A stretch of 64,000 nt of DNA from Parelaphostrongylus tenuis (lineage: Eukaryota; Nematoda; Chromadorea; Rhabditida; Metastrongylidae): assembly GCA_019055375.1 (NCBI GenBank), contig JAHQIW010000174.1:186001-250000 (forward strand). Direction: 5' to 3'. Within the stretch, counting starts at the first letter, position 1. Every line of letters starts with the position of its first letter. The notes below the pieces were generated by a model that had not been told where the DNA came from, ran no database searches, and saw only the letters and a list, made by a program, of their open reading frames with translations. Below, in pieces: positions 22,461-33,323 of this stretch. The position numbers and the translations under genes are program-made.

Positions 22461-24879
22461 CACACCCGCCGCTACTTCATTTTTATCAAGCGTATAACTC
22501 GGTGGAAGAAAGAAAAGCATATGAACGTGTAGAGTAAAGTTTGTGCTATCTGAGCCGACCGTTTTATTTGGAGGTTTATTCAAAGCGGAGAAAAAAAAAT
22601 TGATTTGAATAACAAATTATATCCCACAAGTCTAATACCACGACCCAACGCGTAGATTAGTCCATAAACAAGCTCGTCGAACATGTGAACCTCGGTCTTA
22701 TAGGACGCTACACTGCAATGAAACACCCTTTTTTGCCTTTTTTTTACAACAGCGTTTTCAATAAGCATTTTTGGAAGAATTAGCACGTTTTTGATTCTTC
22801 GAGATCTGAATTATCCAACGTTTATTAGAAGTGAGGAATATTTTCGTTCTGTAAAAAAAAACGAAAAACAAGCGGGAAAACGCGAAAAAACATGCGAAGC
22901 ACAATTAGATTTTTAGTGCTACATCGGTGTGAAAAAGACTTTTTCCGACGAACAATACATTGTTTTGGAATCGTTTTGGCGTGTTTCTAAAAGAAATCAG
23001 CCTTATTGAAGTCTCTACTATAAAATTCAGCTAAACGATTTATTCCCTTTAGCGATGATCAAATTTTGAATTTCATTAAAAAGCCACCAAACTATCATTG
23101 TAACGCATTGCATCGTTGAGCGATCCTGCCACCTGATGCGTGAAAAATCGACGTGGAGCTTAACGTACAAATTGAGTACTTACAGCTTATTATTAGAGCT
23201 TATTTTTCTGTGAGATTATCTTCTAATAACCTCTTATTTCATACATATTAGTTAGAATAACTGACCACGTAAGCTGTTAACGACAAAATTCGGTAATGTA
23301 ATGTAAGCATATAAGCTAATAGGACTAATCACCTATAAATGGAGTAGGATATCAATGATTAGACAGTTTGTGAATTAGGAAATGAGAACATGAGCAACTT
23401 GTTGAAAGCCCTTTCTCCTTCAAATAGTCTAAGATTTTTTTGTTCAAACACATATACATAGTTTGTTCGTCATACAGATCCTCGATAAATCTATGCGGCC
23501 CTTAGATTTATGAGAAGTGTAGAGTTGGTCAGCTTATTTGTAGTACAACTTCTGCGGTGAGTACCATATGAAACACTGCAAAAGACACAGCCCTTTTATG
23601 TATAAACTACTTGCAACGAATGTGGATGAATTACTGGAGAAGACATTACAGCGACAGCATTGGTTGTCCGCAACGGATCCCACTTTTTCTCGAATAACAA
23701 AAATTCAAAACGCTCAGAATATTCGCCATAAGGTGACTATGGTCGTCATAACCGCTATCGCGATTCAAGACTCACCAGTGGAATCTATTCAGGAAGTGTA
23801 TTAGTGCGGTAGACTGCTCGCTTTTTAGTGTGCCACTGATCGTAAAAGTCTCAGTGGCGGTTTTTGTGATTGTAATTGTTTGCTCGCTTGATTACGCCAC
23901 GGGAATTTCTGTATATACGATGCCCGTACTCCTTGTGCAAACACGTTCGATGATGATCAGTTTATTCTAATAACAAACACCTATAAGATTTGAACACTAT
24001 AATAATGATAATACAACAGCAATATGAACACAATAACGATGAGACTTCATATGACGACAAGGTAATAAAGATGAATGACTTCTCATACGGCAAGGACTCT
24101 ACATGACGTGATGTGGGTTGGATAAAGAGCAGAGGTGACAACGAATTGATCGGTAGTGGGATGGAACTGGTTATGATGATCAATTGTCCTACAGGACTGG
24201 AAGAACCGGACCAAGAGTAGCGAAGAATGAAAACAGAATACCAGCGTTGATGATTAATCATCAAGTCGAATATGATTCAACAAATGTATGCGTGCATGAG
24301 TGGCTGTGGAGCATGACGAGGCAGGAGCGCGCAATGGCCCTATGCACACCCTGTGAAGGTTTGTACCGGGGATGGCATCCAGTGAGCATACGTGATACGA
24401 AGGCCATGGGATAAGACATGTGGTCACAATCCGCTCAGTGAATGTGAGAGGTGGGTGTTTAACTATGGTACTGGATACTTTGCCACCGGTGGCAGGTCAC
24501 GCATAGCCCATCATGAATGCTTCGTCGTCAAGGTGGATGCCCCGCTCCACTTCAAAATAGGCCACATTTAACGATGACTCAACAGTTGGAGTTGACTGTG
24601 CAGCAGCGCATGACAGCAACGCTATACGAATGATCACAACGAGTTATCAAATGAATTGACTACAAGTGCCGGATGCTCAAACAGAGGAATCCCGAGTTGC
24701 ACGCCGAAAGATCCCTCAAAACCGACAGTAGGTAACGAGTGTGGTACCTAAATGGTTAATATTTCCTTTGGTCTGGTAGTTACAAGCCAAAAGAATGAAG
24801 ACAGTTACGGATTACTGGACGAGCTGCTATAAGAGAAATCACAAAGTCAGTTTATAGCATATTTCAAGCTTCTAATGAG
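22461..24879. other. Unit backbone, right section, no gene
   Basis: Shared with 47,340-49,930. A plus-strand frame of 78 codons at 23,568-23,804 is broken by stops in unit 2. Another at 24,184-24,414 ('SMTRQERAM', 'IRDTKAM') has a longer relative at 49,166-49,471; I do not recognise it and treat it as repeat-derived. Confidence 0.45.
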
Positions 24880-24892
24880 ACCTAACTTATGA

Positions 24893-25260
24893 AGTGCTAG
24901 ACACGAATTTCGGCTTTCCAGTCTCATTAGAAACACGGCGCCTTTCGTCGGACGCCATCATTTGCAGGGAAGTTTACTTCCTAAATAGGACGGAATCGGT
25001 GACGAGGATGTAACACTGTGCGCGCATTGTAAACTTTTCACCTCACACTGCAGAGATTACATAGTACTACGTGTCCAGCAACAAGATCATCCGACATTAC
25101 GGAGATTAACAGTCGACTGTTCATGGGTGTTAAGTTTATAATACCTCTATATTCGACTGTTTTCTAGAACTTCGCTCAAAACAATATAATTTGATAGTTT
25201 TGAGTCTTTCATAAGATCTGTTAGGCACTTTCCAGTGCTGGACACGTATCAGCATTAAGC
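24893..25260. repeat. Unit-end segment with a degenerate hammerhead motif (units 1/2 junction)
   Basis: The minus strand at about 24,893-24,938 reads CTAATGA, then GAC-TGGAAA-GCC, GAAA, TTCGTGTC and TAGCACTTC. The core has A in place of G (CTAATGA). The copy closing unit 2 is at 49,948-49,990 with an intact CTGATGA. The rest of the segment is unusually similar to unit 2 at 50,035-50,280, with only a handful of differences. Confidence 0.45.
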
Positions 25261-25791
25261 AATCGACTGCTAAACGTTACAATGACGAGTGATCTTCTCA
25301 CTGAACATGTAGTGATATACTCAAAATTTCTAGTATTTTTATTGCATTTTCCCTACTGTGACTAATTGGCCATGATAACTTGAAGACACTTTAAAAGGTC
25401 AGTTCCGATTTCTAGAGGTGATCGTAATTTACAAAAGAAATTCAGAGACACTCATGAAAACGACAAAATTCCCAGGATGCACAAGCGAAGAAGCCACACG
25501 GTGGGTCGTAAATGTGAGGAAGGAAAGCAGATGGCTGCACCGAGACTCTTATGGCAAAAGACCACTGCTCGGTAAGGTTATTGCGTAAATGACAGATCAT
25601 CTTTTAGTAAACGTGTACTACGTTGCAACACTTTCTCGTAGTCGTCGCTTTTTACCGACATATCTCATACTATCCAGCTTATACGAGGTTATTATGGAAA
25701 TCTTTCCTTGCTAATTTAGAGCCTTCGATTTCCTCACAGTAATGCAACTTGAGTTGACTGCTCACATCCATTTGCACCTGCGATCTGCTGT

Positions 25792-25899
25792 TATCCGGCT
25801 ACTAGGGAGTGATATTGAAATCTCTCTTAGTATCCGGCTACTAGGGAGTGATATTGAAATCTCTCGTAGTATCCGGCTACTAGGAAGTGATATTGAAAT
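25792..25899. repeat. 39-bp minisatellite, about 2.8 copies (unit 2 only)
   Basis: The word 'tatccggctactaggga' starts at 25,792, 25,831 and 25,870, an exact 39-bp period, with 'gtgatattgaaatctctc' in each. Units 1 and 3 have the sequence once (near 1,007 and 50,855). Since 39 is a multiple of 3 it creates a repeated 13-residue pattern on the minus strand, which I regard as incidental. Confidence 0.9.
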
Positions 25900-27584
25900 C
25901 AGTGGTCGGAGGTAAGCAGAATTCTTGATATCTTTTGATAATTGAAGAAAATCTTGGTGCAATTATCCTCCCACTGAACCTTTGGGAGCAATGTCGGTGC
26001 GGCGGTTAGTGAGCGAGCAGGCCCAATATAGTTGGAACGTGGTAAGGTTATATTGCAGACGTTCACACATGTCTGTCTGCTTAAATAGCTAAACAAACAA
26101 ATATAAGTGGTTTCTTTTAACTATATTGCAACAATAAGACGTGATCAAATTTATATAAATTCTGCACAAATATCACTACACTCCTTTGACCGTTAACCAT
26201 GAGGCGATCGAGAAGTGTTGCTGTCGTCGCCCTGATTCGTAGAAACAGTCATTAGCGACAAAACTCTGCTGATCATCACTTCAGCTAATAGAAGGAAAAG
26301 TTTTTGTGGAGATAAGCTAGAGAAAGATGAAGAAAAGTAGAATCAGAAGCTATTCATGACTGCACCAAACAATCTATTCCTTGGTACTTTTCCGTTTGGT
26401 AGCACAGATTTTCAAGCCTGTCCTTCACCTTAAGCATGTGGTTTTCATAATTAGTGTTAGGAGTCAATCGAGGGCTCAAATCTCACGTTAGCGTTGCACA
26501 TGGCCGGTTTTTCAAGAAGACTGTTCTATAAAGCTGAAAAATCAAAATAAAAATTATGTTTCGCACACAAATATCTCTCGCTGTACACAGCTCTTTTTCT
26601 AGAACTATTTGTAGTCATTCGATGGCGCAAGATTTGACGATTATAACTCTGTGCTCTCATTCTGATAAAACAGCTTCTTTGTTACGCAGCAGAGAAAATA
26701 AGATTGATTTACCTCCTCAAGTAAGTGTTCTTTGGCCAATTGACGGGTGGTGAGATGGGGGACAGTGGGGTGTCGGCGCTAACATCGACCGATGGCGCCT
26801 AAGTGAGATGTATTTAATCATGAATAGTTTCTCCGCCTTGAACAAATTCTGAATTAAAGATCTGAGATTGATACTATAAGACTTTCTCCACACGTTCATG
26901 TATTTTTAGTGCTTCCAGCGAAGTGGCAGTTGACTTGCGTGGCCAATGTGAAATATAATTTTGTTTCCAATTCTTTAGCGTTTATAAAAGGTCTTCTTGA
27001 AAAGGTGGCCACTTACAACGTTAGCTTGAGATTTGAGCTTCCGAATGTTCGCTAACACTCATTTATGAAAACTTTTTTGTCTAGCGTAGAGAATGGGTTT
27101 GAAAATCTGAACGGAAAACACGAAAAAGAACTCATTCCTTATCAGATGATCGTGACCATGATAGAGAAGTGCTATCAAAAGGTTTTCTCCGAGTAACATA
27201 ATAAACGTTCACTTCCACTAAAAACTCACTTTGTTCAGCACACGGAGGAACGCCTACGGCAGTTATTTCAAGATTATAAAAGGAGTGATTTTACCATCAC
27301 TGAACGAATCATAGAGAAGACGAAAAATTTCAAAGTAGTGTCCGAACCTACATATAACAAAAAAACACTGCTTTATAATATTTCAAGTATAAGAATGTTG
27401 ATCTCCCGTCGTTTTCACCACGTCGAAATAGACCTGGATTTCAAGATTTCCCATTGCAATTGTCTCCACCGTCTCACATTAGATCTTATATGCCTTTGTA
27501 TTAGACCGTTTTTATAGACCTCGCTCAAAACTATATATAATCTGATAACACATCATGAGCATATCATGAGGTCTGATATAGCAC
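25900..27584. other. Unit backbone, no gene (unit 2)
   Basis: Counterpart of 1,040-2,690 and 50,880-52,550. No frame is conserved among the three units. Confidence 0.5.
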
Positions 27585-28085
27585 TTAAGTGTTAGACACG
27601 CGTTTCGGCACTACGGTCTCATCAGTGTCACGGTGTCTTTTGGTTCCGTCAGTCCGTTTCAGTTGACAAACTCCCTACATAGGAAGGAATCGACGCCGAA
27701 TTGATAAATCACAACATGTAAAGTGATGGAGACCCCCGACATCGCAGTAACCAGCAGGTCATCGCTGTTCTGGCGATTCAAATCATACCTTAGCATTCGA
27801 TTGTTTTTATAGTTATTATGGTCTATAGCTCAATAGTTTTTATAACTTGAGCGAGATTAACAAAACCGTCGGATGCAAAGGTATCGTTCATTTAAACAGC
27901 CGTAAGCGATCCACTATTGGTCACTGAATTTCGGGGATTTCATCATCTGACATGCAATGATTTGTTAATTCGGCGCAGAAGCCTCTAATGCAAGGGTGTT
28001 TATCTTCCAGCAAGGGATTTGCTAAACCAAAAGGGACCGTGCTACTGCTGAGGCTGTAATGTCGAAAAACGTGCATAGCACTGTA
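27585..28085. repeat. Inverted repeat with hammerhead motifs at both ends (unit 2)
   Basis: Left end, minus strand (about 27,588-27,636): CTGATGA, GAC-CGTAGT-GCC, GAAA, CGCGTGTC, TAACAC. Right end, plus strand (28,039-28,081): stem I GTGCTA, core CTGCTGA, stem II GGC-TGTAAT-GTC, GAAA, then TAGCAC closing stem I perfectly. The right core carries C for A in CTGATGA and a changed cleavage triplet (GCA). The left keeps the core but has mispaired stems. Sequences inside the two ends (ccgaattgataaatca versus tgatttgttaattcgg) are also inverted copies. Confidence 0.55.
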
Positions 28086-28179
28086 TAAGTACCATAACAC
28101 GCGTATAGATGATAAGATAGAAAAACAGTCGGATATAGCTGATTAGTGGAGTAGAAAACTCGCGTGTAACTGGATCATG

Positions 28180-28600
28180 AGAGGCAGAGAAAGGCAAATG
28201 TACGTACCACTTCGAAGTTTTCCCAACATACGGAGAATAGGACTTAATGTGGTCTGCTGTGCGAAGGAACACTTTTGCGTCTTCTTAGCATACGACAACT
28301 CGTGATCTTGACAAGAAGGTAGAAAGCGACATCATGTATCTTAGAAATCATGAGAATCTCCTTTTTATCTTTCCTTTATAGTGCCACTACACTGCTTCGA
28401 TTCTATTGTACCTTGAACTGCGTTCTTTCAATTTGTACTGGACAACGTGCTTTGGAATACCTTCGTGCTCTTCTTACATGTGCCAGTCAGTAGGTTCTCC
28501 TCTAAAGCATGATTTCTGCCAACGATATATTCGCACACCAATCACCAGTGTACAGATACTTGCCTCGATTCAACAGACCGACCGTGAGCTTGTGAGAAGT
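28180..28600 (-). pseudogene. Old piggyBac fossil, truncated (unit 2)
   Basis: Minus-strand remnant matching 3,499-3,890 of unit 1. It keeps 'HIKSYSPYVGKTSKW' next to a possible splice donor (aagtg|gtacgt) and, further upstream, the region around the second catalytic motif. The upstream part of the gene is deleted: the sequence passes from about 28,590 straight into the unit backbone that lies at 5,378 in unit 1, about 1.5 kb shorter. Confidence 0.65.
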
Positions 28601-28782
28601 TGTATACCAAAACATTCCCAAGAAAAGGCGCAAATGAACCATACAAAAGTCGTACTATTTTAATTACTTCAGGTTGAAAAATTTGACTTTAATAGTCCTA
28701 ATGCCAAAACTTACAGAATGACCAGCTAACATTAATGAGAGCAACCTTCATAGTCGATAAATAATCATAGAACATCAGTGGC

Positions 28783-29435
28783 CTTTTTCTGTTAGACGGC
28801 GATAAACGACGAAACGACCCTTTTCACTGGATAAGATTTTTTTTATATTAGCATTTGCAGTCGTTGGAAAACTTAAGTCTTTGGCTACTGTGCAACGTGA
28901 TCGTTTTTTGAAAAGACATTTTAATAACGCTGTAGCATTCAAAATTATTCATGTTTCACAGTCACAGAGCTTTTTCACTAGTACTTGGCTGGAACACGAA
29001 AAGCATATGGACGTGTAGAGCAAATCTTAAACTCTCATAGTCATATGTTTTATTTGAAGTTTCCTGCCTACGCTTAGCCCTTTGCACTATTCAAAACAAT
29101 GGGTTCGAATATGAAACCCAATCATGTGTGCCCTACTACCTTCCAAAGAAACGGTATTCCGACATAATAAGCACAGCGCTGTAATCAGCGCTACTTAAGC
29201 TATCGAATGCTTCCTTACGAATCAAGAAAAGGGCTCTGTTCTGCGACGAATGTGCGTGCATGAAACACAAATGTTTTCTTTTTACTACATCGTCATGAAT
29301 ATACTTTCTCAAAAATTGACCACGTAGCGTAGTAGCTAGAGATTTAAACTTTGAATATTTACTGGAAGTGCAACGGAAATTTTTTGTCCAGCGAGAGGTA
29401 TCGTTTTTTATTTGTGGCCGTCTAACAGAAAAGTT
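28783..29435. mobile_element. Long-TIR element (unit 2)
   Basis: Best-preserved ends of the family: 'ttttctgttagacggc' on the left and, on the minus strand, 'ttttctgttagacggcc' on the right, with inverted 'aaagcttaag'-type inner sequence. No internal transposase. Confidence 0.7.
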
Positions 29436-30860
29436 AGCCGCATCGATTCAACCGCTTGTGAAAAGAGGGAAAAGTGCACAAAATTATTATAATGAAGAGA
29501 TAAAGAACGACAACATTAGCGAAAAAACTGTCATATGTGCTATTCGGATTGACTTCCAAAACATTTATCGATATTCCACAGAACTAAGGATCCCTGGTCG
29601 CTTGTGTGCATCCTCCTCTATTCAAACAAACCAAGAACTCTTAGACCGGCATGGTCGATTGTGGTAATACTCTGTGTTATGTGGACATCCATACACTGTT
29701 CCCAAAAGAACCGAAGGATAGCGATGTAAAAGAGTTATCGAAACGTAGCATGTACGCAAAAAGAGAATGGGAATTTCTTCACAAAATATAAAGGAATGAG
29801 CGAAATGGCAGTGACAAAACACATAAAAAACGTGAAGAATAATTTCTGGAGTGTATTGTTAAACCATACGCATTGATTTGGACGAAATGGTGTGCGGAAA
29901 GAAATCTGGCAACGTTTCATACCGAGAATTTTGACAATCAATCAGAGACATAAATGTCTCACAAGAAATAGGAAAATTCAAAAGAATCCAGGAAATGAGG
30001 TGTTGTGAGAGAGTTAATCAACTGCAAATGAACTAAACTGATAAAAGAACATGCCCCAGATTTCTTGGCCCATGACCACTGATTTCGCGAGAACATAAAT
30101 TCCTCAAATGTTTTACTGGTCATAATCGTCAACATAATCACTCGGTTCTAAGACAGCCCTTGTCAAAGTTTGGTGAAGAGTAAATGAACTCCACAAATCG
30201 ACACTTAGGACACACTTAATTGTCTATTTGTTGCTTGTTAGAAGATCGCTAACCTAAAAGATGATCAACCCTTTGCTCTTATAAGGAATTGCGGACAGAT
30301 CCAATTCTTCACCAAAATCATTTGAGTGACAGCAACTTCACAGTGAGAGGATTTTGCCGAAAGAGTTGGTCAAAACCCCATCTTACGAAAGAACATTATG
30401 TTATACTATAGCTATGTACTGATTGCTTTCCTGCAGATAATCGTGATGATAAAGAAAGTCGAAAACAAGACTCACAATTGTTATAAAAAACGACGAATTG
30501 GAAGATGCAATGATACTTCATGCTTAGAAGATAACCTAGAGATCCGCGTAGAAAGAATTACGCGAATCAATTGAAATTACAAGTCAATCTCATTGCTTAT
30601 TTCCGGCCGCCTTAGCTGTTAGTGTATGAAATCGGTACCGATCGGTACGGAGAATACTTACAACGAGTCTCCTTCCCACACCACGCCGCTGGTACGGTTA
30701 ATCTTTACCGCCTTTAAGGTGATGTCAGTCGCAAGGTAATGCAAAATCACACTCTACCTTTTGTCTCTTGCATTAAGTTAGACGCGGTTCATATTGCTTT
30801 CATAATGTGCCTTTGTTCAAAATATCCTATAACCTTCACTCTTGACACTTTGACACTTCA
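29436..30860. other. Unit backbone with a near-identical tract to unit 3
   Basis: No gene. From about 29,640 to 30,590 it is almost identical to 55,610-56,565, whereas flanks on both sides are clearly more diverged. Confidence 0.6.
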
Positions 30861-31115
30861 TTAATCCGTCTTCACAGTGTTTTTTTTTTATTTCACTGTG
30901 CGGATCTCAGTACTTCTAGCACACTAGCAATTCGTTTAATCGTTTTCTTCTTGAACGTCGTGGGAAGCTGGCTGAGCGAGTGCCCTAGGAATTTCAAGGA
31001 TGGCGTGGCTGTGGCGTTCCACAAGTCGTTGTTGTTGACTTCCTGAGAGAGCTGGGGGGTGGAGCTCGGCTCCACGTGTTCCGCAACGAGCATCACAACC
31101 ACTCGGCCATAGGAC
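30861..31115 (-). mobile_element. SINE-A copy, minus strand (unit 2)
   Basis: Partner of 7,588-7,832. On the minus strand: 'tatggccgagtggttgtgat' head, 'gtggaacgccacagccacg' body, 'cgttcaagaagaaaacga' and 'ctgagatccgcacagtga' end. Confidence 0.75.
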
Positions 31116-31672
31116 CCCTAACGACCTTCACTCATCATGTTTACCGCTAGTCATTATCTGTACAAACCTTGCCATGTTCTACAATCTCCATCTTTCCTAC
31201 TATGCGATTAAAGGCCTACGTATTATCCATTGTGCATATCCTATGTGGTAAATGTTAAATACTATCGATTCACTGCTGCTGACATTCAGTGAAGTCTTGC
31301 AAGGCATTTAAAGTATATTAGTTCAAATCATTTATGGTTTATGATCAGTCTTATGCCAAACGATGATTTTAGTCAGCATCACGATTTGAAGCGAGACATT
31401 TATCAACGATGGCCAAAATTGAATCATTAAAGCTTGAATCGCGTTGGTGATAGACAGCTACCATTTGTGATCAACTACTTCTCGGAGGCGAGGCCGTAAA
31501 ATTTTTTTCTGTTCTCCGTCGACAAAGACTATGAGAGAAAAATGAGCCATCATAGCAACAATTTTAGATTTTGAGAGCTTGAATTACCTCGAAAAAGAAA
31601 TCACTCCACTGTTGGAGTGATTTTATATGTGTGTGAGGGCTTTGGTGATATCTAAGCGAGTCAATATAAGTA
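31116..31672. other. Unit backbone between SINEs, no gene
   Basis: Counterpart of 7,833-8,380 and 57,072-57,640. Confidence 0.5.
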
Positions 31673-31860
31673 CGGGCGTCGTGGCCGAGTGATTGTAGTG
31701 CTAGAGGCGGCGCGCGTGGGGCCAAACCCACCCCAACGCCCTCCAGCAGTTAGCAACAAACACTCTAGGGAACGAGGACAATACGAAAAAAAACGACTGA
31801 GTGCTAGAAGTATAGGGATCCGCACAGTGGAAAAAAACGCTGCGGAGACGGACAGTGGAG
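31673..31860 (+). mobile_element. SINE-A copy with internal deletion (unit 2)
   Basis: Head 'gtcgtggccgagtgattgta', then 'ctctagggaacga' joined directly to 'ggacaatacgaaaaaaaa', skipping about 85 bp that the unit 1 partner (8,381) retains. 3' end 'agggatccgcacagtgga'. Confidence 0.7.
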
Positions 31861-33323
31861 TTTGAACTATGAGTACATAGTCGTCTAATGGGGTACTTTG
31901 ATCTTATATATGGAGCTTGCTGCGCCGAAACCCTCCAGAAGGCTGGCCTGAAACTCTTCGTAATGATGTGGTATTTTAGATTGCATCCTGGGATAGGTTT
32001 TACCAACCAGATGATTTCTATTGAACAATTGCGTGCGGTTTAGAATTGGGTGTAGAGCTGAGGAGTTGTTAGTTATTGCAAATCGCTATACACCAAAACG
32101 GGATTAACAGATCAGTCTTTCGTCTCAAATATTCTTTCGATTTCTCAAATTTGCTTCCTCATCTCTAAACTCAGGAAACAACTGTTTTCAAATTGAGTGG
32201 GTCTTGTTGAAGGTCGAACCTTTCAGATGACAACAAATTAAGATGGTTTTAGCGTCACTACCGATTTATTTTCAAATATGTTTTCATGTTAATCAGTGCA
32301 GTGAACATTCATCCATAATAAGTGTTTTGTATGGTCCAAAGATATTAGGAATTGAGCAACGCTCTGAGAAGGTCATCACTCCAACTTTGTTCAAAAATTA
32401 ATATGTAATAATCGGTCACTCACGAGACATTGGCGACACCATTTGATTCTTGGAAATCACCTCATGGAAGGTTACAACATTTCTCTACGCGCATCGCTAT
32501 GATCCGACATTATTCCCCACAAATCATCTCTCGCATTTTTCTCTGGTTTTACCAATTGCTATTTGCTTTTTTTGAACAATTTTTTTTTCGAGATATTTCC
32601 CTTTTTCTGCATATGTTATATGTGCCGCGAGCATCTTGATATTTTCATTTTATAAACAGCATCTCAAACATCATCCAGCTATAATTTGGTTAGTTTGTGG
32701 TAAGGTTTCGTAAATATGGGGCTTTATCACGATATCTGCATATTACAAACTGTGGTCGTGATCGATCATGACAACTTAAAGAAAAAACCCAATGATGTTC
32801 AGTTACAGCTCCGTGTTTTACCATTTCGGTGACGCCTGCTTAACAATTGCACGCGTGGAAAAGGTTGTGGCAAAAGTTCCGTGGTAGTGCAATAGGTTAG
32901 CACGAGCCTCCGGGAGGGTGAAGTGCAGGTTTGATTCCCACCTAGCGTCAAACTTTTGAGAATCACTATACGTCATTGGATGAATCTGTAACATCGCTAC
33001 AAAACGGATGAATAAAAAAGTTCTTATGGATCATAGAAAATTTCGATGGATAATTTGAGAAGTTTCGCTTCCCTGAATAAGAGGGCGGTAATACATAAGA
33101 CATCTTGACTTATTTTCCATGGTTGTTATCGCCTTTGCGTCTTCGAACTAAAAGTTTCCTTCATTTTTTTCTTCTCACAAACTTCTATATCTACGTGAGT
33201 AGTGTTCCATCTCTGACTGTTTTCCATAGATTATTTGTTTGCATTTGTTTTACAATAGAAATTTGCGTTAACCACTTTTTATGAAACTTACCTGGCTTAA
33301 GATTAATCTTATAGGTTCAAATA
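31861..33323. other. Left flank of the younger piggyBac gene, no other gene
   Basis: Shared with 57,645-59,264 in unit 3; its left half is a diverged relative of 21.2-22.3 kb in unit 1. The last 150 bp before the transposase start are closely conserved with unit 3. I could not locate TTAA-bounded terminal repeats. Confidence 0.45.
32870..32985 (+). mobile_element. SINE-B copy (unit 2)
   Basis: tRNA-like core 'gtgcaataggttagcacg', B box 'aggtttgattcccacc', then 'tagcgtcaaa' and tail 'cactatacgtcattgg'. Partner at 58,590-58,865. Confidence 0.6.

Larger units (their letters stand above)
553..25364. repeat. Tandem unit 1 (about 24.8 kb)
   Basis: First complete copy of the large direct repeat. 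Ordered landmarks shared with unit 2 include an HHR-bearing inverted repeat at 2.69 kb, piggyBac fossil at 3.5-4.66 kb, long-TIR element at 5.56 kb, minus-strand SINE at 7.6 kb, RTE at 9.9 kb, SINEs at 11.7, 13.7, 14.5 and 16.2 kb, GATA-rich inverted repeat at 15.6-16.9 kb, gag relic at 19.6 kb and the terminal segment at 24.0-25.3 kb. It lacks the younger piggyBac block found in units 2 and 3, and carries private insertions at 9.17-9.65 and 20.83-22.46 kb. By eye most of it is roughly 10-15% diverged from the other units. Exact boundaries need a dot plot. Confidence 0.85.

Noticed and set aside
25792..25899. CRISPR-like repeat array
   Set aside because: The repeats are head to tail with no spacers; this is a minisatellite in a eukaryotic setting.
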